From positions 62,001 to 126,000 of the forward strand of contig QCFB01000002.1 in the NCBI GenBank assembly GCA_003280345.1: a stretch of 64,000 nt of DNA, in the 5' to 3' direction. Under the pieces are notes generated by a model. That model was not told the origin of the DNA, did no database searches, and saw only the letters and a program-made list of their open reading frames with translations. This document shows, in pieces, positions 22,834-33,369 of the stretch. The position numbers and the translations under genes are program-made. This DNA comes from Prochlorococcus sp. AG-363-A16. GTDB taxonomy: Bacteria; Cyanobacteriota; Cyanobacteriia; PCC-6307; Cyanobiaceae. Each line of letters begins with the position of its first letter. The first letter of the stretch is position 1.

Positions 22834-23850
22834 TTAAGAAAGAGAAAAGGAACTACTAATTTTGGTCAACAAATTCATAGCCTCAACATCAAACTGAGCA
22901 GACATAGGTAGGCGACTAATAACAAGTAGAAAGCATATGCCAAACATATAAAAAATCGACCATCTAAAAAGTCCCTTTGCTAGACCTAAATCCTCTGGTG
23001 CTGAGCTCAACCTATTAACCATTTGAAGAAGTCGAGCATTAAAAGGCATGAACAATACTCCATAAAGCAATCCACCCTCAGGCAATGCCCAAATACCAAA
23101 GCTGCTTAATAAAACAGTTGCCCAGCTATAACGAGAAATTGCTCTTACCGTTACAACAGGTCCCTTTACAACCGGGAGCATTGGAATGCCAACCGACTGA
23201 TAGTCATCCTTAAGCAAAAGAGCTAGTGCCCAAAAGTGGGCAGGCGTCCATACCATCACTAAAGAGAACAGCCACCACCCACTTAAACCAATATGTCCTG
23301 TTGCAGCCGCTGCCCCAACCAAAGGAGGAATAGCCCCTGCTACTCCTCCTATAACAATATTTTTTGAAGTACGAGGCTTTAAGAATGCTGTATAGAGAAG
23401 AACATAACTACATAAACCAAGCAAAGAGAGTCCTGCCGCCAAGCAATTAACTCCACTAACCAAAAGAAAAGCTGCTAACAAAGTACAAGTAATTGCTCCA
23501 ATAAAAACTCCCGTTGGAGATAAGCGGCCAGAAGGCAAGGCTCTACCACTAGTACGTTGCATTCGACCATCTAAATCCTGTTCCCAAAGGCAATTCAAGG
23601 CACCAGCAGCGGCAGCGGCAAGTGCACCACCTCCCAAAGTGCATAACAACCTTGTAGAGGACAGTGGCCAGCCATCTGTCAAAGCCATTCCACCAAGGGT
23701 AGTAGCCAAAAGCAAAGGAATTAAGCGAGGTTTCGCTACTTCCAACCAAGGAGGAAGTTTAACTATCTTGCGAGAAGGTACTGCTTCCTCACGGGGCAAA
23801 CTCCCTTGGAGAATCTCAGGTGTTGAACTAACCATGACAAGGTTCCACAA
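22834..23850 (-). CDS. ctaB: Protoheme IX farnesyltransferase
   Basis: [64 protein letters not shown]. Confidence 0.93.
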   Translation of the reverse strand: MWNLVMVSSTPEILQGSLPREEAVPSRKIVKLPPWLEVAKPRLIPLLLATTLGGMALTDGWPLSSTRLLCTLGGGALAAAAAGALNCLWEQDLDGRMQRTSGRALPSGRLSPTGVFIGAITCTLLAAFLLVSGVNCLAAGLSLLGLCSYVLLYTAFLKPRTSKNIVIGGVAGAIPPLVGAAAATGHIGLSGWWLFSLVMVWTPAHFWALALLLKDDYQSVGIPMLPVVKGPVVTVRAISRYSWATVLLSSFGIWALPEGGLLYGVLFMPFNARLLQMVNRLSSAPEDLGLAKGLFRWSIFYMFGICFLLVISRLPMSAQFDVEAMNLLTKISSSFSLS

Positions 23851-24778
23851 TCTTTTCTTGAGCTATTTCACCTAAATGAGAGCCAAAGGTATTAGGCCTT
23901 TGAAAGCTCAAAGCAGAAAGCAAGGCGACCAACAAAGCCGCTATTAATTGATGACAAACAGTCAACAACGGCTCTGATAAAGCTAGATGAACAGAAAGCA
24001 TTCCAAGCATAATTTGAGCAATCAAGAGTAAAAACACACTAATTAGAGTTGGCCACTTACTGCGAGCCCAACCTCCAACGAAAAGAGATGTTCCAAAAAG
24101 GATCGAAATGCTTAACGCAACTGGGATTGCAGAAAGACGGTGCAAATTAAGCAATTGGCAATCATGTCCTTGAGAGAGACAGATTTGAGCCGACCAAGTT
24201 GTAGCCATACGGCCACCAAGTAAACACTGAGTCATCACTGCCACAAGAGAGCCACCTGCCCAAAAACGCCACCACAAAGGAGAAGGCATTCCATTAGGAG
24301 AGAGCAGTCTTTGCGCTATAGCACTCATCGAAGCAACAAGCGTTAAGGCAAAAAACAAGTGAGTCGTTACAACTCCAGCAGGTAAAAGGTCTAAAACAGT
24401 TAATGCCCCCACAGCTCCTTGCAAAGCAACTAAAACCAAAATCGATGCATATGCCCACGGAAGCCATTTAGGCAATTGAGAACGCCAAAGCCAAGCCAAG
24501 CACATTTGTACAGCCAAAGCGATCCCGACGACAAATGCATCAAGACGGTGAAACCACTCTAGAAAAACCTGAACATTCATCTGCCGGCCAGGCAAGAGCG
24601 AACCAAAGCAAAGAGGCCAATCAGGGCAGGCAAGTCCAGCCTCCATAACACGAGTAGCTCCCCCAACAACAACTAAAGCGATTAAAATCACCACAATATG
24701 AGCCGCCAATTGAGCTAGGCGCCAACGGATTAGCAATGGTGATAAAGCGGTCAAAAGTACAGCTGGATTACAAAACAA
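23828..24778 (-). CDS. ctaA: Heme A synthase (CtaA/COX15 family)
   Basis: [36 protein letters not shown], haem A synthase helices; adjacent ctaB. Confidence 0.9.
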   Translation of the reverse strand: MFCNPAVLLTALSPLLIRWRLAQLAAHIVVILIALVVVGGATRVMEAGLACPDWPLCFGSLLPGRQMNVQVFLEWFHRLDAFVVGIALAVQMCLAWLWRSQLPKWLPWAYASILVLVALQGAVGALTVLDLLPAGVVTTHLFFALTLVASMSAIAQRLLSPNGMPSPLWWRFWAGGSLVAVMTQCLLGGRMATTWSAQICLSQGHDCQLLNLHRLSAIPVALSISILFGTSLFVGGWARSKWPTLISVFLLLIAQIMLGMLSVHLALSEPLLTVCHQLIAALLVALLSALSFQRPNTFGSHLGEIAQEKIVEPCHG

Positions 24779-25019
24779 GTAGTTGCTTGCGCAAGTTAGC
24801 GATTCAAACGAGTAAGGCAGCGTTCTATGGACTACTGCAACATCAAAAAAGCCCCTTAAATCTCCTATCCCTGACAGAACACCTCATTAAGATTCCATCC
24901 TCTTAGGCAAAACTCTTGCAATACCTATAAAGCTAACCAACCTAATCTCGATTTAATAATCCCTAAATTATATAGAGAGCTTCTTTTAAATAACCTAAAA
25001 AGAACCTTGGAGAATTGCA

Positions 25020-25850
25020 TTGCCTTCGCCCTCGGCCATTTTTATTCTCATTTTGAGTGTCGCTTTGATAGCTGGAGGTATTTGGGCTGGTCAAAACATA
25101 AATCTGCTGCCAATTGATGCAAGTATCAACGCACCAATCTATGACGAACTTTTTAAAGTTCTTTTCAGTATAGGAACAATACTTTTTCTAGGAATCCTTG
25201 GTCTTGTGATTTACAGCTTAATTCGATTTCGACGTCGGCCTGGCCAAGTTGGTGACGGTTTGGCCATCGAAGGAAATTTGCCTCTTGAAATTCTTTGGAC
25301 GGCAGTTCCTGCTGTTGTGATTTTATTTGTTGGCCTATATAGCTACGACATCTATGACCGAATGGGTGGCATGCAACCACTCGCACATAATGGTCATCAC
25401 CAAATGGAAAAAACAGAAGAGAGAATATGGGGGGGGATTGGTTCAGGAACTATTGACTCTTCAACGGGAGATGCCATTGCGCCCCTTCCAGTTGATGTAA
25501 CCGCCATGCAGTTTGCTTTTCTTTTTCATTATCCACAAGGTGACATTATCTCTGGAGAACTTCATGTACCTGTTGGGCAACCAGTCACTATGAAAATGGA
25601 GTCAAAAGATGTAATTCATGCTTTTTGGGTGCCTGAGTTCCGTCTCAAACAAGATGTAATCCCAGGACAACCAACCATTATGAACTTCACACCAACAAAG
25701 CCAGGTCGTTATCCAATCATTTGCGCTGAACTTTGTGGTCCATATCATGGAGGGATGCGTTCAACAGTAGTCGTAGAAGAATCAAAGGACTATCAAGCTT
25801 GGTATAGCAAAAACGCCAAACCAACTTCATCAGAGACCTCAGACGTATGA
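25020..25850 (+). CDS. ctaC: Cytochrome c oxidase subunit II
   Basis: ILWTAVPAVVILFVG, KDVIHAFWVPEFRLKQDVIPG, CuA motif CAELCGPYHGGM. Confidence 0.94.
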   Translation: MPSPSAIFILILSVALIAGGIWAGQNINLLPIDASINAPIYDELFKVLFSIGTILFLGILGLVIYSLIRFRRRPGQVGDGLAIEGNLPLEILWTAVPAVVILFVGLYSYDIYDRMGGMQPLAHNGHHQMEKTEERIWGGIGSGTIDSSTGDAIAPLPVDVTAMQFAFLFHYPQGDIISGELHVPVGQPVTMKMESKDVIHAFWVPEFRLKQDVIPGQPTIMNFTPTKPGRYPIICAELCGPYHGGMRSTVVVEESKDYQAWYSKNAKPTSSETSDV

Positions 25851-27514
25851 CAATTACAGTTCCACAAACAAATAAACAGCCTTCTGAAAAGCTTCAGCCA
25901 ACTGGCTGGTTACGTTACTTAAGTTTTAGTCTCGATCACAAAGTTATAGGTATTCAATATTTAATATGTGGTTTTATTTTTTATTTAATTGGTGGCGCAC
26001 TGGCTAGTGCAATACGAATAGAGCTAACAAGTCCTGTTTCTGATTTCATGGCCAGGGATGTCTACAACCAAGTATTGACTCTTCACGGCACAATCATGAT
26101 TTTTCTATGGATAGTGCCAGTGGTCAATGGTGCCTTTGGAAATTACTTAATACCCTTCTATGTTGGGGCTAGAGATATGGCATTCCCCCGCCTAAATGCA
26201 GTTGCATTCTGGTTAATTCCTCCTGCAGGATTAATGTTAATAACTAGTTACTTTATAAATGGTGCTGCACAATCGGGGTGGACAGCATATCCACCTCTAA
26301 GCATCACAACCCCTGCAGCAGGTCAAATTATATGGATCATTAGCGTGCTTCTGTTAGGAGGTAGTTCAATTTTTGGAGGTATCAATTTCATAGTAACTAT
26401 CCTCAAGTTGCGAAGACCTGGCTTGCAGTTAATGCAGCTTCCCATGTACTGCTGGGCAATGCTAGGAACAAGCATTCTTGTAGTTCTATCAACACCTGTA
26501 CTTGCGGGGACCCTTATTCTTTTGAGCTTCGACATAGTTGCTCATACTGGCTTCTTTAATCCAGCCCTTGGTGGAAATGTAATCGTTTATCAGCATTTGT
26601 TTTGGTTTTACTCTCATCCAGCCGTTTACATAATGGTGCTCCCAGCATTTGGTTTGGTTAGCGAAATACTTCCAGTTCATTGCCGCAAACCCCTTTTTGG
26701 GTACACAACAATGGTGTACTCGATAATGGCAATCGTCGTTCTGGGTCTTGTGGTGTGGGCACATCACATGTTCACCAGCGGCACTCCTCCTTGGATGCGT
26801 CTATTTTTCACTATTGCAACTTCTTTTATTGCAGTGCCTACTGGAATCAAATTCTTTAATTGGGTTGCAACTTTATGGGGAGGTCGAATTTCGCTCAATA
26901 GCGCAGTACTTTTCTCCTGTGGATTTATTATTAACTTCGTATTAGGTGGAATCACAGGGATAGCTTTGGCGCAAGTCCCTTTCGACATTCATGTACATGA
27001 CACCTACTTTGTGGTCGCTCATTTTCACTATGTAGTCTACGGAGGATCCGTTTTTGTAATTTTCTCATCTATTTATCACTGGTATCCAAAATTCACGGGG
27101 AAAATGCTCAATGAAAATCTAGGTAGATTTCATTTTCTAATTACTTTTATAGGCTTTAATCTCTGTTTTGGTCCCCAGCATTGGTTGGGAATGAATGGAA
27201 TGCCTCGACGCGTAGCTGAATATGATCCACAATTTACTTTTGTCAATCAACTAAGCAGCGTTGGTGCCTTGTTAATGGCATTAAGTACTCTTCCATTCTT
27301 ATGGAACATTTTTCAAAGTGCTTTAAAAGGACCAATTGCCGGTGACAACCCTTGGCAAGGTCTTACACCTGAATGGCTAACCAGTTCTCCCCCTCCAGTT
27401 GAGAACTGGAAGGGGGAAGCACCCTTAGTTAGCAAACCTTATGGATACGGAGTAAATAAGGAAGAGTCAACGATGGAATCAGTTGATGATGCTCAAGGAG
27501 ACAACAATTCATGA
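25847..27514 (+). CDS. ctaD: Cytochrome c oxidase subunit I
   Basis: LTLHGTIMIF, QHLFWFYSHPAVYI, WAHHMFTSG, DTYFVVAHFHYV. Confidence 0.96.
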   Translation: MTITVPQTNKQPSEKLQPTGWLRYLSFSLDHKVIGIQYLICGFIFYLIGGALASAIRIELTSPVSDFMARDVYNQVLTLHGTIMIFLWIVPVVNGAFGNYLIPFYVGARDMAFPRLNAVAFWLIPPAGLMLITSYFINGAAQSGWTAYPPLSITTPAAGQIIWIISVLLLGGSSIFGGINFIVTILKLRRPGLQLMQLPMYCWAMLGTSILVVLSTPVLAGTLILLSFDIVAHTGFFNPALGGNVIVYQHLFWFYSHPAVYIMVLPAFGLVSEILPVHCRKPLFGYTTMVYSIMAIVVLGLVVWAHHMFTSGTPPWMRLFFTIATSFIAVPTGIKFFNWVATLWGGRISLNSAVLFSCGFIINFVLGGITGIALAQVPFDIHVHDTYFVVAHFHYVVYGGSVFVIFSSIYHWYPKFTGKMLNENLGRFHFLITFIGFNLCFGPQHWLGMNGMPRRVAEYDPQFTFVNQLSSVGALLMALSTLPFLWNIFQSALKGPIAGDNPWQGLTPEWLTSSPPPVENWKGEAPLVSKPYGYGVNKEESTMESVDDAQGDNNS

Positions 27515-28113
27515 CCACTCTTGCTCCAACCGAACAAAGCTCTGAAAAACAAATAACTCACAAGAGTGAGCATGGAGACTATCGACTACTTGGACTAATC
27601 ACTTTCCTGGTAGCTGATGGCATGACCTTCGCTGGTTTTTTTGCCGCATACCTAACATTCAAAGCGGCCAACCCTCTGCTGCCAGATGCAATTTACGAAC
27701 TAGAACTTCCACTGCCAACACTAAATACATTTCTACTACTCGTTAGTAGCGCTACATTCCACCGAGCTGGACAAGCTCTCAAGCTAGACAAAACAAAGCT
27801 TTGTCGACGCTGGCTGCTTTTAACGGCCTCTCTAGGCATTGCTTTCCTTGTCAGTCAAATGGTTGAGTATTTCACTCTTCCATTTGGCTTAACAGACAAC
27901 CTTTATGCAAGCACTTTCTATGCGCTTACAGGCTTTCATGGTCTACATGTAACTCTTGGGGCAATAATGATTCTTATTGTTTGGTGGCAAGCACGTTCAC
28001 CTGACGGTCGAGTAACTAGCAAAAATAATTTTCCACTTGAGGCTGCAGAGCTCTATTGGCACTTTGTCGATGGCATTTGGGTGATTTTATTTATCATCCT
28101 CTACCTCCTTTGA
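27511..28113 (+). CDS. ctaE: Cytochrome c oxidase subunit III
   Basis: GFHGLHVTLGA, ELYWHFVDGIWVILF; ATGA overlap with ctaD. Confidence 0.94.
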   Translation: MTTLAPTEQSSEKQITHKSEHGDYRLLGLITFLVADGMTFAGFFAAYLTFKAANPLLPDAIYELELPLPTLNTFLLLVSSATFHRAGQALKLDKTKLCRRWLLLTASLGIAFLVSQMVEYFTLPFGLTDNLYASTFYALTGFHGLHVTLGAIMILIVWWQARSPDGRVTSKNNFPLEAAELYWHFVDGIWVILFIILYLL

Positions 28114-28208
28114 TTTGGTAAAACTTGATACTAGAAGCCAAAGTTTCGAACAATTTGTTGCCACAATTAGACTTATTCGTCAGAATTAATTCAATTTAAT
28201 ACTGGCAA

Positions 28209-28589
28209 ATGCTGGTCGGAAAAGAACTACTGGACAAAGCCAGGTCTCTCAGCAATCGTCCTGAGGATGAAATAGCCAAAGGATGTGGATACGTAGGACC
28301 AAGTGGAAGGGTTCTGCGCAAAGGCTTTTATCGTGCACTTGTAGAAGCTAAAGGATACAAGCTTCGTTCAAGAGGGCCTGGAAGAGCAGGGACAAGATCT
28401 TCTCGAGGAAGGCAAGCAGAGTTCCGAACCCGTGTTCACGGAAACGGAAATCTTCTCATTGGTCATGCATATACTCGAAAACTTGGGCTTGAACCTGGAC
28501 AAGAGTTTCGGATTGAAGTCCACAGAGATTCAGGTGCCATATCTCTCCAACCTCTTAATAAGCAAACTTTGCAAGTCAAGAAACAATAA
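28209..28589 (+). CDS. AbrB-family (cyAbrB) transcriptional regulator
   Basis: LLDKARSLSNRPEDEIAKGCGYVGPSGRVLRKGFYRALVEAKGY; C-terminal AbrB-like fold. Confidence 0.78.
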   Translation: MLVGKELLDKARSLSNRPEDEIAKGCGYVGPSGRVLRKGFYRALVEAKGYKLRSRGPGRAGTRSSRGRQAEFRTRVHGNGNLLIGHAYTRKLGLEPGQEFRIEVHRDSGAISLQPLNKQTLQVKKQ

Positions 28590-28718
28590 ACATTTGAACT
28601 GACCAAATTGATCAGATTATGTTTGTTAGTCCATCCACCTTCGTTGGGCTAATAATCTTTTGTTGTTCACAAAAAGTTTTCAAGGGAAAGCTCTTACTCA
28701 TTCTTTTCTTGGAATAAA

Positions 28719-29384
28719 TCAACTCCACCCTTGACTTGCCAACCATTCCCTTGAAATAGAGGGAGAGCCAGCACTTCCCCCTTCAGAGAGGTTCTTGCTC
28801 CCACTGTTCAATAAACTCTCGACATATTTCGCCAGAAGGTCCACCTCTAGATTTACCAAATCTCCAACAGCCAAATACTGCAGAGTTGTATTAGAGAAAG
28901 TGTGAGGAATTACTGCTATCCAAAAAACAAGTCCTTCCTCTTTGCATCCAGCGATAGTGAGACTGATTCCATCAACTGAGATACTTGCTTTCTCGCAAAT
29001 AAATCGAGCAAAGCTAATTTCTTGCCAGCGAAGTTCAACATGCCAAGAATTTGTCTTCTTCTCAATGGAAACGACTTCTCCAAGCCCATCAACATGGCCA
29101 CTGACCAAATGACCTCCCAAACGATCAGAAAGACGAATCGCAGGTTCAAGATTCACGTGTCCCCCTCTTTTCGCCTTAATTCCAAGAGTTGTTCGTTCCA
29201 AGGTTTCCTCGCTTACATCCGCAAGAAAACCATCTGAAAATACATTGGCCACAGTTAAACAGACTCCATCAACTGAGATGCTTTCTCCTAGATCTAAAGG
29301 TGCTAAAAGATCACATCCTTCTAACGCCAAACCCTTATTTGAAGGACGAACCTTACCCACCGCCTTAATCAAGCCTGTGAACAT
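28719..29384 (-). CDS. ribE: Riboflavin synthase, alpha subunit
   Basis: MFTGLIKAVGKV, ISVDGVCLTV, GGHLVSGHVDGLG, ISVDGISLTIAG. Confidence 0.94.
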   Translation of the reverse strand: MFTGLIKAVGKVRPSNKGLALEGCDLLAPLDLGESISVDGVCLTVANVFSDGFLADVSEETLERTTLGIKAKRGGHVNLEPAIRLSDRLGGHLVSGHVDGLGEVVSIEKKTNSWHVELRWQEISFARFICEKASISVDGISLTIAGCKEEGLVFWIAVIPHTFSNTTLQYLAVGDLVNLEVDLLAKYVESLLNSGSKNLSEGGSAGSPSISREWLASQGWS

Positions 29385-29443
29385 GAAAATACCCTTATTG
29401 AATATTCATTGGTCATAATCAAACAAGAAGGAACGGAGGAATT

Positions 29444-30022
29444 GTGGTCGAAATGACCGTTGCCGGTCTTGCAATCGACGCTTCAAACCAATGTCCAATC
29501 GTGTTACTTAGGGATCCTTCTGGACGAAGGCAAGTTCCCATCTGGATCGATCATGCCCAAGCACATAGCATTATGGCTGGGATTCAAAAGTCTGGCCCAA
29601 TAAAGCCTTTGTCCCACGATCTGATGATTGGCCTAATTGAAGCAGGAAAACTGACTTTAGAGCGAGTGATAATCCATAGCATTGATGAAAATATGTTTAA
29701 GGCAGTTTTAAAGTTAAAAGAAGCTTTTGGGAAAAACAATTCTGAACAAAATTCGGATTCTTTTCTTGAGCTCGAAGCGAGCCCAAGTGATGCAATTGCC
29801 CTAGCAGTTCGGGCAAAATGCAGCATTTGGATGCTTGAAAATATTGTTGCTGAAACTTCGATAGCAGTCGATGCAGAAGCAGATGAAGCAGATCAAACTG
29901 AATTCCGACGTTTTCTCGACCAAGTAAGTCCCTCATCCCTTATTAGCCATTTAAAGCACAACAAGAGCATTGAAGATGAACACTTTGGGTTAGAAGGGCC
30001 GAATTCCAATCCCAAAAAATGA
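29444..30022 (+). CDS. Bifunctional nuclease (BFN/DUF151) family protein
   Basis: PIVLLRDPSGRRQVPIWIDHAQAHSI, RPSDAIALAVR-like SPSDAIALAVRAKCSIW. Confidence 0.85.
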   Translation: MVEMTVAGLAIDASNQCPIVLLRDPSGRRQVPIWIDHAQAHSIMAGIQKSGPIKPLSHDLMIGLIEAGKLTLERVIIHSIDENMFKAVLKLKEAFGKNNSEQNSDSFLELEASPSDAIALAVRAKCSIWMLENIVAETSIAVDAEADEADQTEFRRFLDQVSPSSLISHLKHNKSIEDEHFGLEGPNSNPKK

Positions 30023-31155
30023 AAGCGGTGCATAGTCCCTTTGGCATTGGACCAAGTGTGAGTCTTTTTACGCTGGGGACAATGAGAGCTGTTAGATCAC
30101 CTGAACAAATGTATGAGGTAGTAAAAGCTGCCTATTTAGCAGGGATCAACCATATTGAAACAGCTCCTGCTTATGGCTCTGCAGAAAACTTTTTGGGCGA
30201 GGCTCTAAAGCAACTTGACTCCCAAAGAATTACACCTGACGGAGGGTGGGTAATTACAAGCAAACTGCTCCCAGGCATTTCTTTATCTAAGGGGAAAAAA
30301 CAACTTAAAGAAATTTTATCCAAACTAGGACTAAAAAAAATCAATAATCTTGCTGTACATGGGTTAAATCTCCAAGAGCACCTCAATTGGGCTCTAAATG
30401 AAGAAGGTGCAGAGCTACTGCAATGGGCTGAAGAAAACAATCTTATTGAGCAAGTTGGATTTAGCTCTCATGGCAAATTCTCTCTGATTCAAAAAGCTAT
30501 AGAAAGTAATAGGTTTCAATTTTGCAGTCTTCACCTTCATCTACTCGATCAAGCAAGACTTCCACTCGCCAAACAAGCTCTAAATGCTGGAATGGGAGTA
30601 ATGGCAATCTCTCCGGCAGATAAAGGAGGCCAACTTCAAAACCCAAGTCAAACATTGATAGAGGATTGCTTCCCAATTGCTCCATTGGAATTAGCCTATA
30701 GATTCCTCTTATCCCAAGGAATAAGCACACTAACTGTTGGCGCTTCCAAAGCTAAAGACTTAGAAATTGCCAAAAAATTAGCTAACGCAAATTCACTTCT
30801 TAATGAATTAGAGATAAGTTCATTAAATAAAATGCAGCGAGAAAGCAGCAGAAGACTGGGCCTTTATAAATGTGGTCAATGTTCACAATGCATACCATGT
30901 CCCAAGAAGGTGCCAATCCCAGAAATTTTGCGATTAAGGAATCTCTTGATAGGCAGTCAATTAGAAGTTTTCACAAAAGAGCGCTATCGCCTAATTGGGA
31001 AAGCAGGGCATTGGTGGGAAACAGTTGACGCAAGTGCATGTGAAAACTGCGGGGATTGCCTCCCAAGATGTCCAAATAAATTAGAGATTCCTGCTCTTCT
31101 TAAAGAGACTCATCAAAAGCTATCTGGAGAGTCAAAAAGACGCCTATGGGGTTGA
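30019..31155 (+). CDS. Aldo/keto reductase with C-terminal Fe-S cluster domain
   Basis: LGTMRAV...INHIETAPAYGSAE; CGQCSQCIPCPKKV and CENCGDCLPRCPNKL. Confidence 0.85.
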   Translation: MKAVHSPFGIGPSVSLFTLGTMRAVRSPEQMYEVVKAAYLAGINHIETAPAYGSAENFLGEALKQLDSQRITPDGGWVITSKLLPGISLSKGKKQLKEILSKLGLKKINNLAVHGLNLQEHLNWALNEEGAELLQWAEENNLIEQVGFSSHGKFSLIQKAIESNRFQFCSLHLHLLDQARLPLAKQALNAGMGVMAISPADKGGQLQNPSQTLIEDCFPIAPLELAYRFLLSQGISTLTVGASKAKDLEIAKKLANANSLLNELEISSLNKMQRESSRRLGLYKCGQCSQCIPCPKKVPIPEILRLRNLLIGSQLEVFTKERYRLIGKAGHWWETVDASACENCGDCLPRCPNKLEIPALLKETHQKLSGESKRRLWG

Positions 31156-32148
31156 TGCATTCCAAAGGATCTCTTGGGAATTCTTCTCTATCGCGGTAAG
31201 CGGAGGGAGAGACCAACATTTAGTCCAAATCGAATCAGACGGAATCAAAATTGATTGATATCTCTCGGGTATAAATTCAATCTTTTTGCGGAGATCCTTA
31301 AGTAGCAAAGGACTTACCCAGCCAATTGAAAGAAGTCTTTCAATATAAGGAGAGCTCCATGCTTTCTCCAGCCAATACTTTGGCAAAGGCTCACGGGTAA
31401 AAGCAGGGCGAACTAGCAAAGTCCAATTCAAAGGTGCTCCACTTTCAGGAAGGACAACACTCAACCGAGGATCCTTTGTAAGAGCTTGCCAGCATCTTTG
31501 TAATGGCATCACGCAAACCCTTGCTTCGCCAGAAAGGACCCATTTCAAGCCATTACGGTCATCGAAAGCTCTTGCTTGACCACGCAAACGTAACAATGCA
31601 TTGGGGACAGCAATTCTTTCTGCAAGTGACATCACCACTCTGGGACTTTCTGGAAAAATCACATTCCTTTTTAATTCATGATCTAATAAAACTTTCCAAC
31701 CTTTTCTTGCCTGATCTAGCCAAGAATCTCCTTTCCTAAAGAGCATCACCCAAGGAGAAACTCCAACAGGAAGGACCTTCTTTGAAAGGTCTGGCTCAAG
31801 ACTTCCCAAAAAGCTTCTTGCTTGGCTATTAAGACGAGAAGTTAATTCATCTGAGCCTATTGATTGCAAAGCTTCTTTTGGAAAACTGGCAAGCCAGCCA
31901 TCCCCTAAAGCATATAAATCTCCCCCTTGTTCAAGAGCTACTGAATATGGGTCTACGTCAGGCGGATAATCCAAAGACTTATATCGCCAAGGTGCTGGCA
32001 AAATCTGGAGCAATTCTTTAGGCAAAGTTCCTTTATATGCCCTAAGGGTTGGATTTATTCCAATAGGAGTGCAGGATGAGAGACCTGAAAGACCTGCTAA
32101 AAGCCCTAAACGAACGAATTCTCGTCTTCCAATCATAGGAATCCCCAT
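31144..32148 (-). CDS. Periplasmic solute-binding-like lipoprotein with twin-arginine-like signal
   Basis: N-terminal GRREFVRLGLLAGLSGLSSC lipobox; domain resembles polyamine/iron-type SBPs. Confidence 0.6.
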   Translation of the reverse strand: MGIPMIGRREFVRLGLLAGLSGLSSCTPIGINPTLRAYKGTLPKELLQILPAPWRYKSLDYPPDVDPYSVALEQGGDLYALGDGWLASFPKEALQSIGSDELTSRLNSQARSFLGSLEPDLSKKVLPVGVSPWVMLFRKGDSWLDQARKGWKVLLDHELKRNVIFPESPRVVMSLAERIAVPNALLRLRGQARAFDDRNGLKWVLSGEARVCVMPLQRCWQALTKDPRLSVVLPESGAPLNWTLLVRPAFTREPLPKYWLEKAWSSPYIERLLSIGWVSPLLLKDLRKKIEFIPERYQSILIPSDSIWTKCWSLPPLTAIEKNSQEILWNASTP

Positions 32149-32172
32149 ACTTTGTCATTAATGCGATAGAAA

Positions 32173-33369
32173 TTATTCAAAACCGGCTCCCAAATGCAGC
32201 TCTGCGACAGCTTCATCGCATGCCTCAACGAATGCCTTAAGGCTCACTCCTTTAATTTGAGATAAAAGAGAAAGAGCACCAGCACCAACTCCCTCCTTGA
32301 TGTATCCCTTCTCATAATCCCTTAAAACCTTCTGTTTACTTGAATAAAAACGTAAGCCAGTAGCCAAACCTATTAATTCAACATCAAAATGTTGTTCAAT
32401 GCGATCCATTAAGCAAGCAAGAGAATTCTGTTTTGAAAGAGGGTCAACTGACTCTTCAGCAAGCCATGCTGTAGTGCCAAGAACTACTCCATCAGCAAGA
32501 CTTGCCCGCATTGATGGCTGAACCGCTTTCAAAGCCAAAGCTAAAATTGCCAACATCTGACTACCTCCTCCCAACAAAACTTGTTGGCCTGCTTTCCTTG
32601 CCCCAATCAATAGGCCCACAGCAAAAGCTTGAAAAGGATCACCAACAGCCGCTAAAAGTTTTTTCGGCATTGCATTTAGTCCTAAACCAGAAGCCTTCAA
32701 TCCTTTTTCAACCAACTCTCTTTTAAGAGCTCTAGGAGGATTCAAAGCACTTCCACTAATTAGATCATCGACCAACAGTCCAAGGCCAGTTAAAACTGCC
32801 TGCGCTGTTGTAGTACCTCCTGGCACACATTCAGCAATCAAGATTGGTTCTCGCAAACGCAATCCCATTGAGAAGCCTTTTTCCCATAGAGCTTGAACTC
32901 GTCCAAAATCCATTGCCTTTCCAGTGCTTAAGCAAGAGGCAGGTCCCAACGAAGGCAGCTCAATTCGAAGATGTGGAAATGATGGTGGCTGAGGAAGCCC
33001 CACTGCTAAAACATTTGGCGTTAACCCAATAAAACGAGTTGCAACATAACTAATCAAAGCAGGTGATATTCCAGCAGACAAAGGAGGCAAGGGCCACTGC
33101 CTAGGGCTTTTAGGACCTAAAAGTAGGAGCTCTGCATCTGCTACAGCTGTATACCTACGAGACAATGAGGTTGCACCGGCAGCAGAGATTCCCTCTACTT
33201 CAGCAGTGCAAGAGCCAGCAAGAACCAAAAGAAAGGAAAAGCTATTTTGATCAAGAAAGTAACTTTCCAACCATTTTTTCACCTTCAAAGAAGAAGCTGC
33301 TTCACCAAAGACTTTGCACCCTTTAGGAAGTCCTAATTCAGGCTGATCACAACAGCCCATTCGAGTCAA
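32173..33369 (-). CDS. CobT-like nicotinate-nucleotide dimethylbenzimidazole phosphoribosyltransferase family (TIGR00303-like)
   Basis: ILIAECVPGGTTTAQAVLTGLG, LLGGGSQMLAILALA, LADGVVLGTTAWLAEE. Confidence 0.8.
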   Translation of the reverse strand: MTRMGCCDQPELGLPKGCKVFGEAASSLKVKKWLESYFLDQNSFSFLLVLAGSCTAEVEGISAAGATSLSRRYTAVADAELLLLGPKSPRQWPLPPLSAGISPALISYVATRFIGLTPNVLAVGLPQPPSFPHLRIELPSLGPASCLSTGKAMDFGRVQALWEKGFSMGLRLREPILIAECVPGGTTTAQAVLTGLGLLVDDLISGSALNPPRALKRELVEKGLKASGLGLNAMPKKLLAAVGDPFQAFAVGLLIGARKAGQQVLLGGGSQMLAILALALKAVQPSMRASLADGVVLGTTAWLAEESVDPLSKQNSLACLMDRIEQHFDVELIGLATGLRFYSSKQKVLRDYEKGYIKEGVGAGALSLLSQIKGVSLKAFVEACDEAVAELHLGAGFE

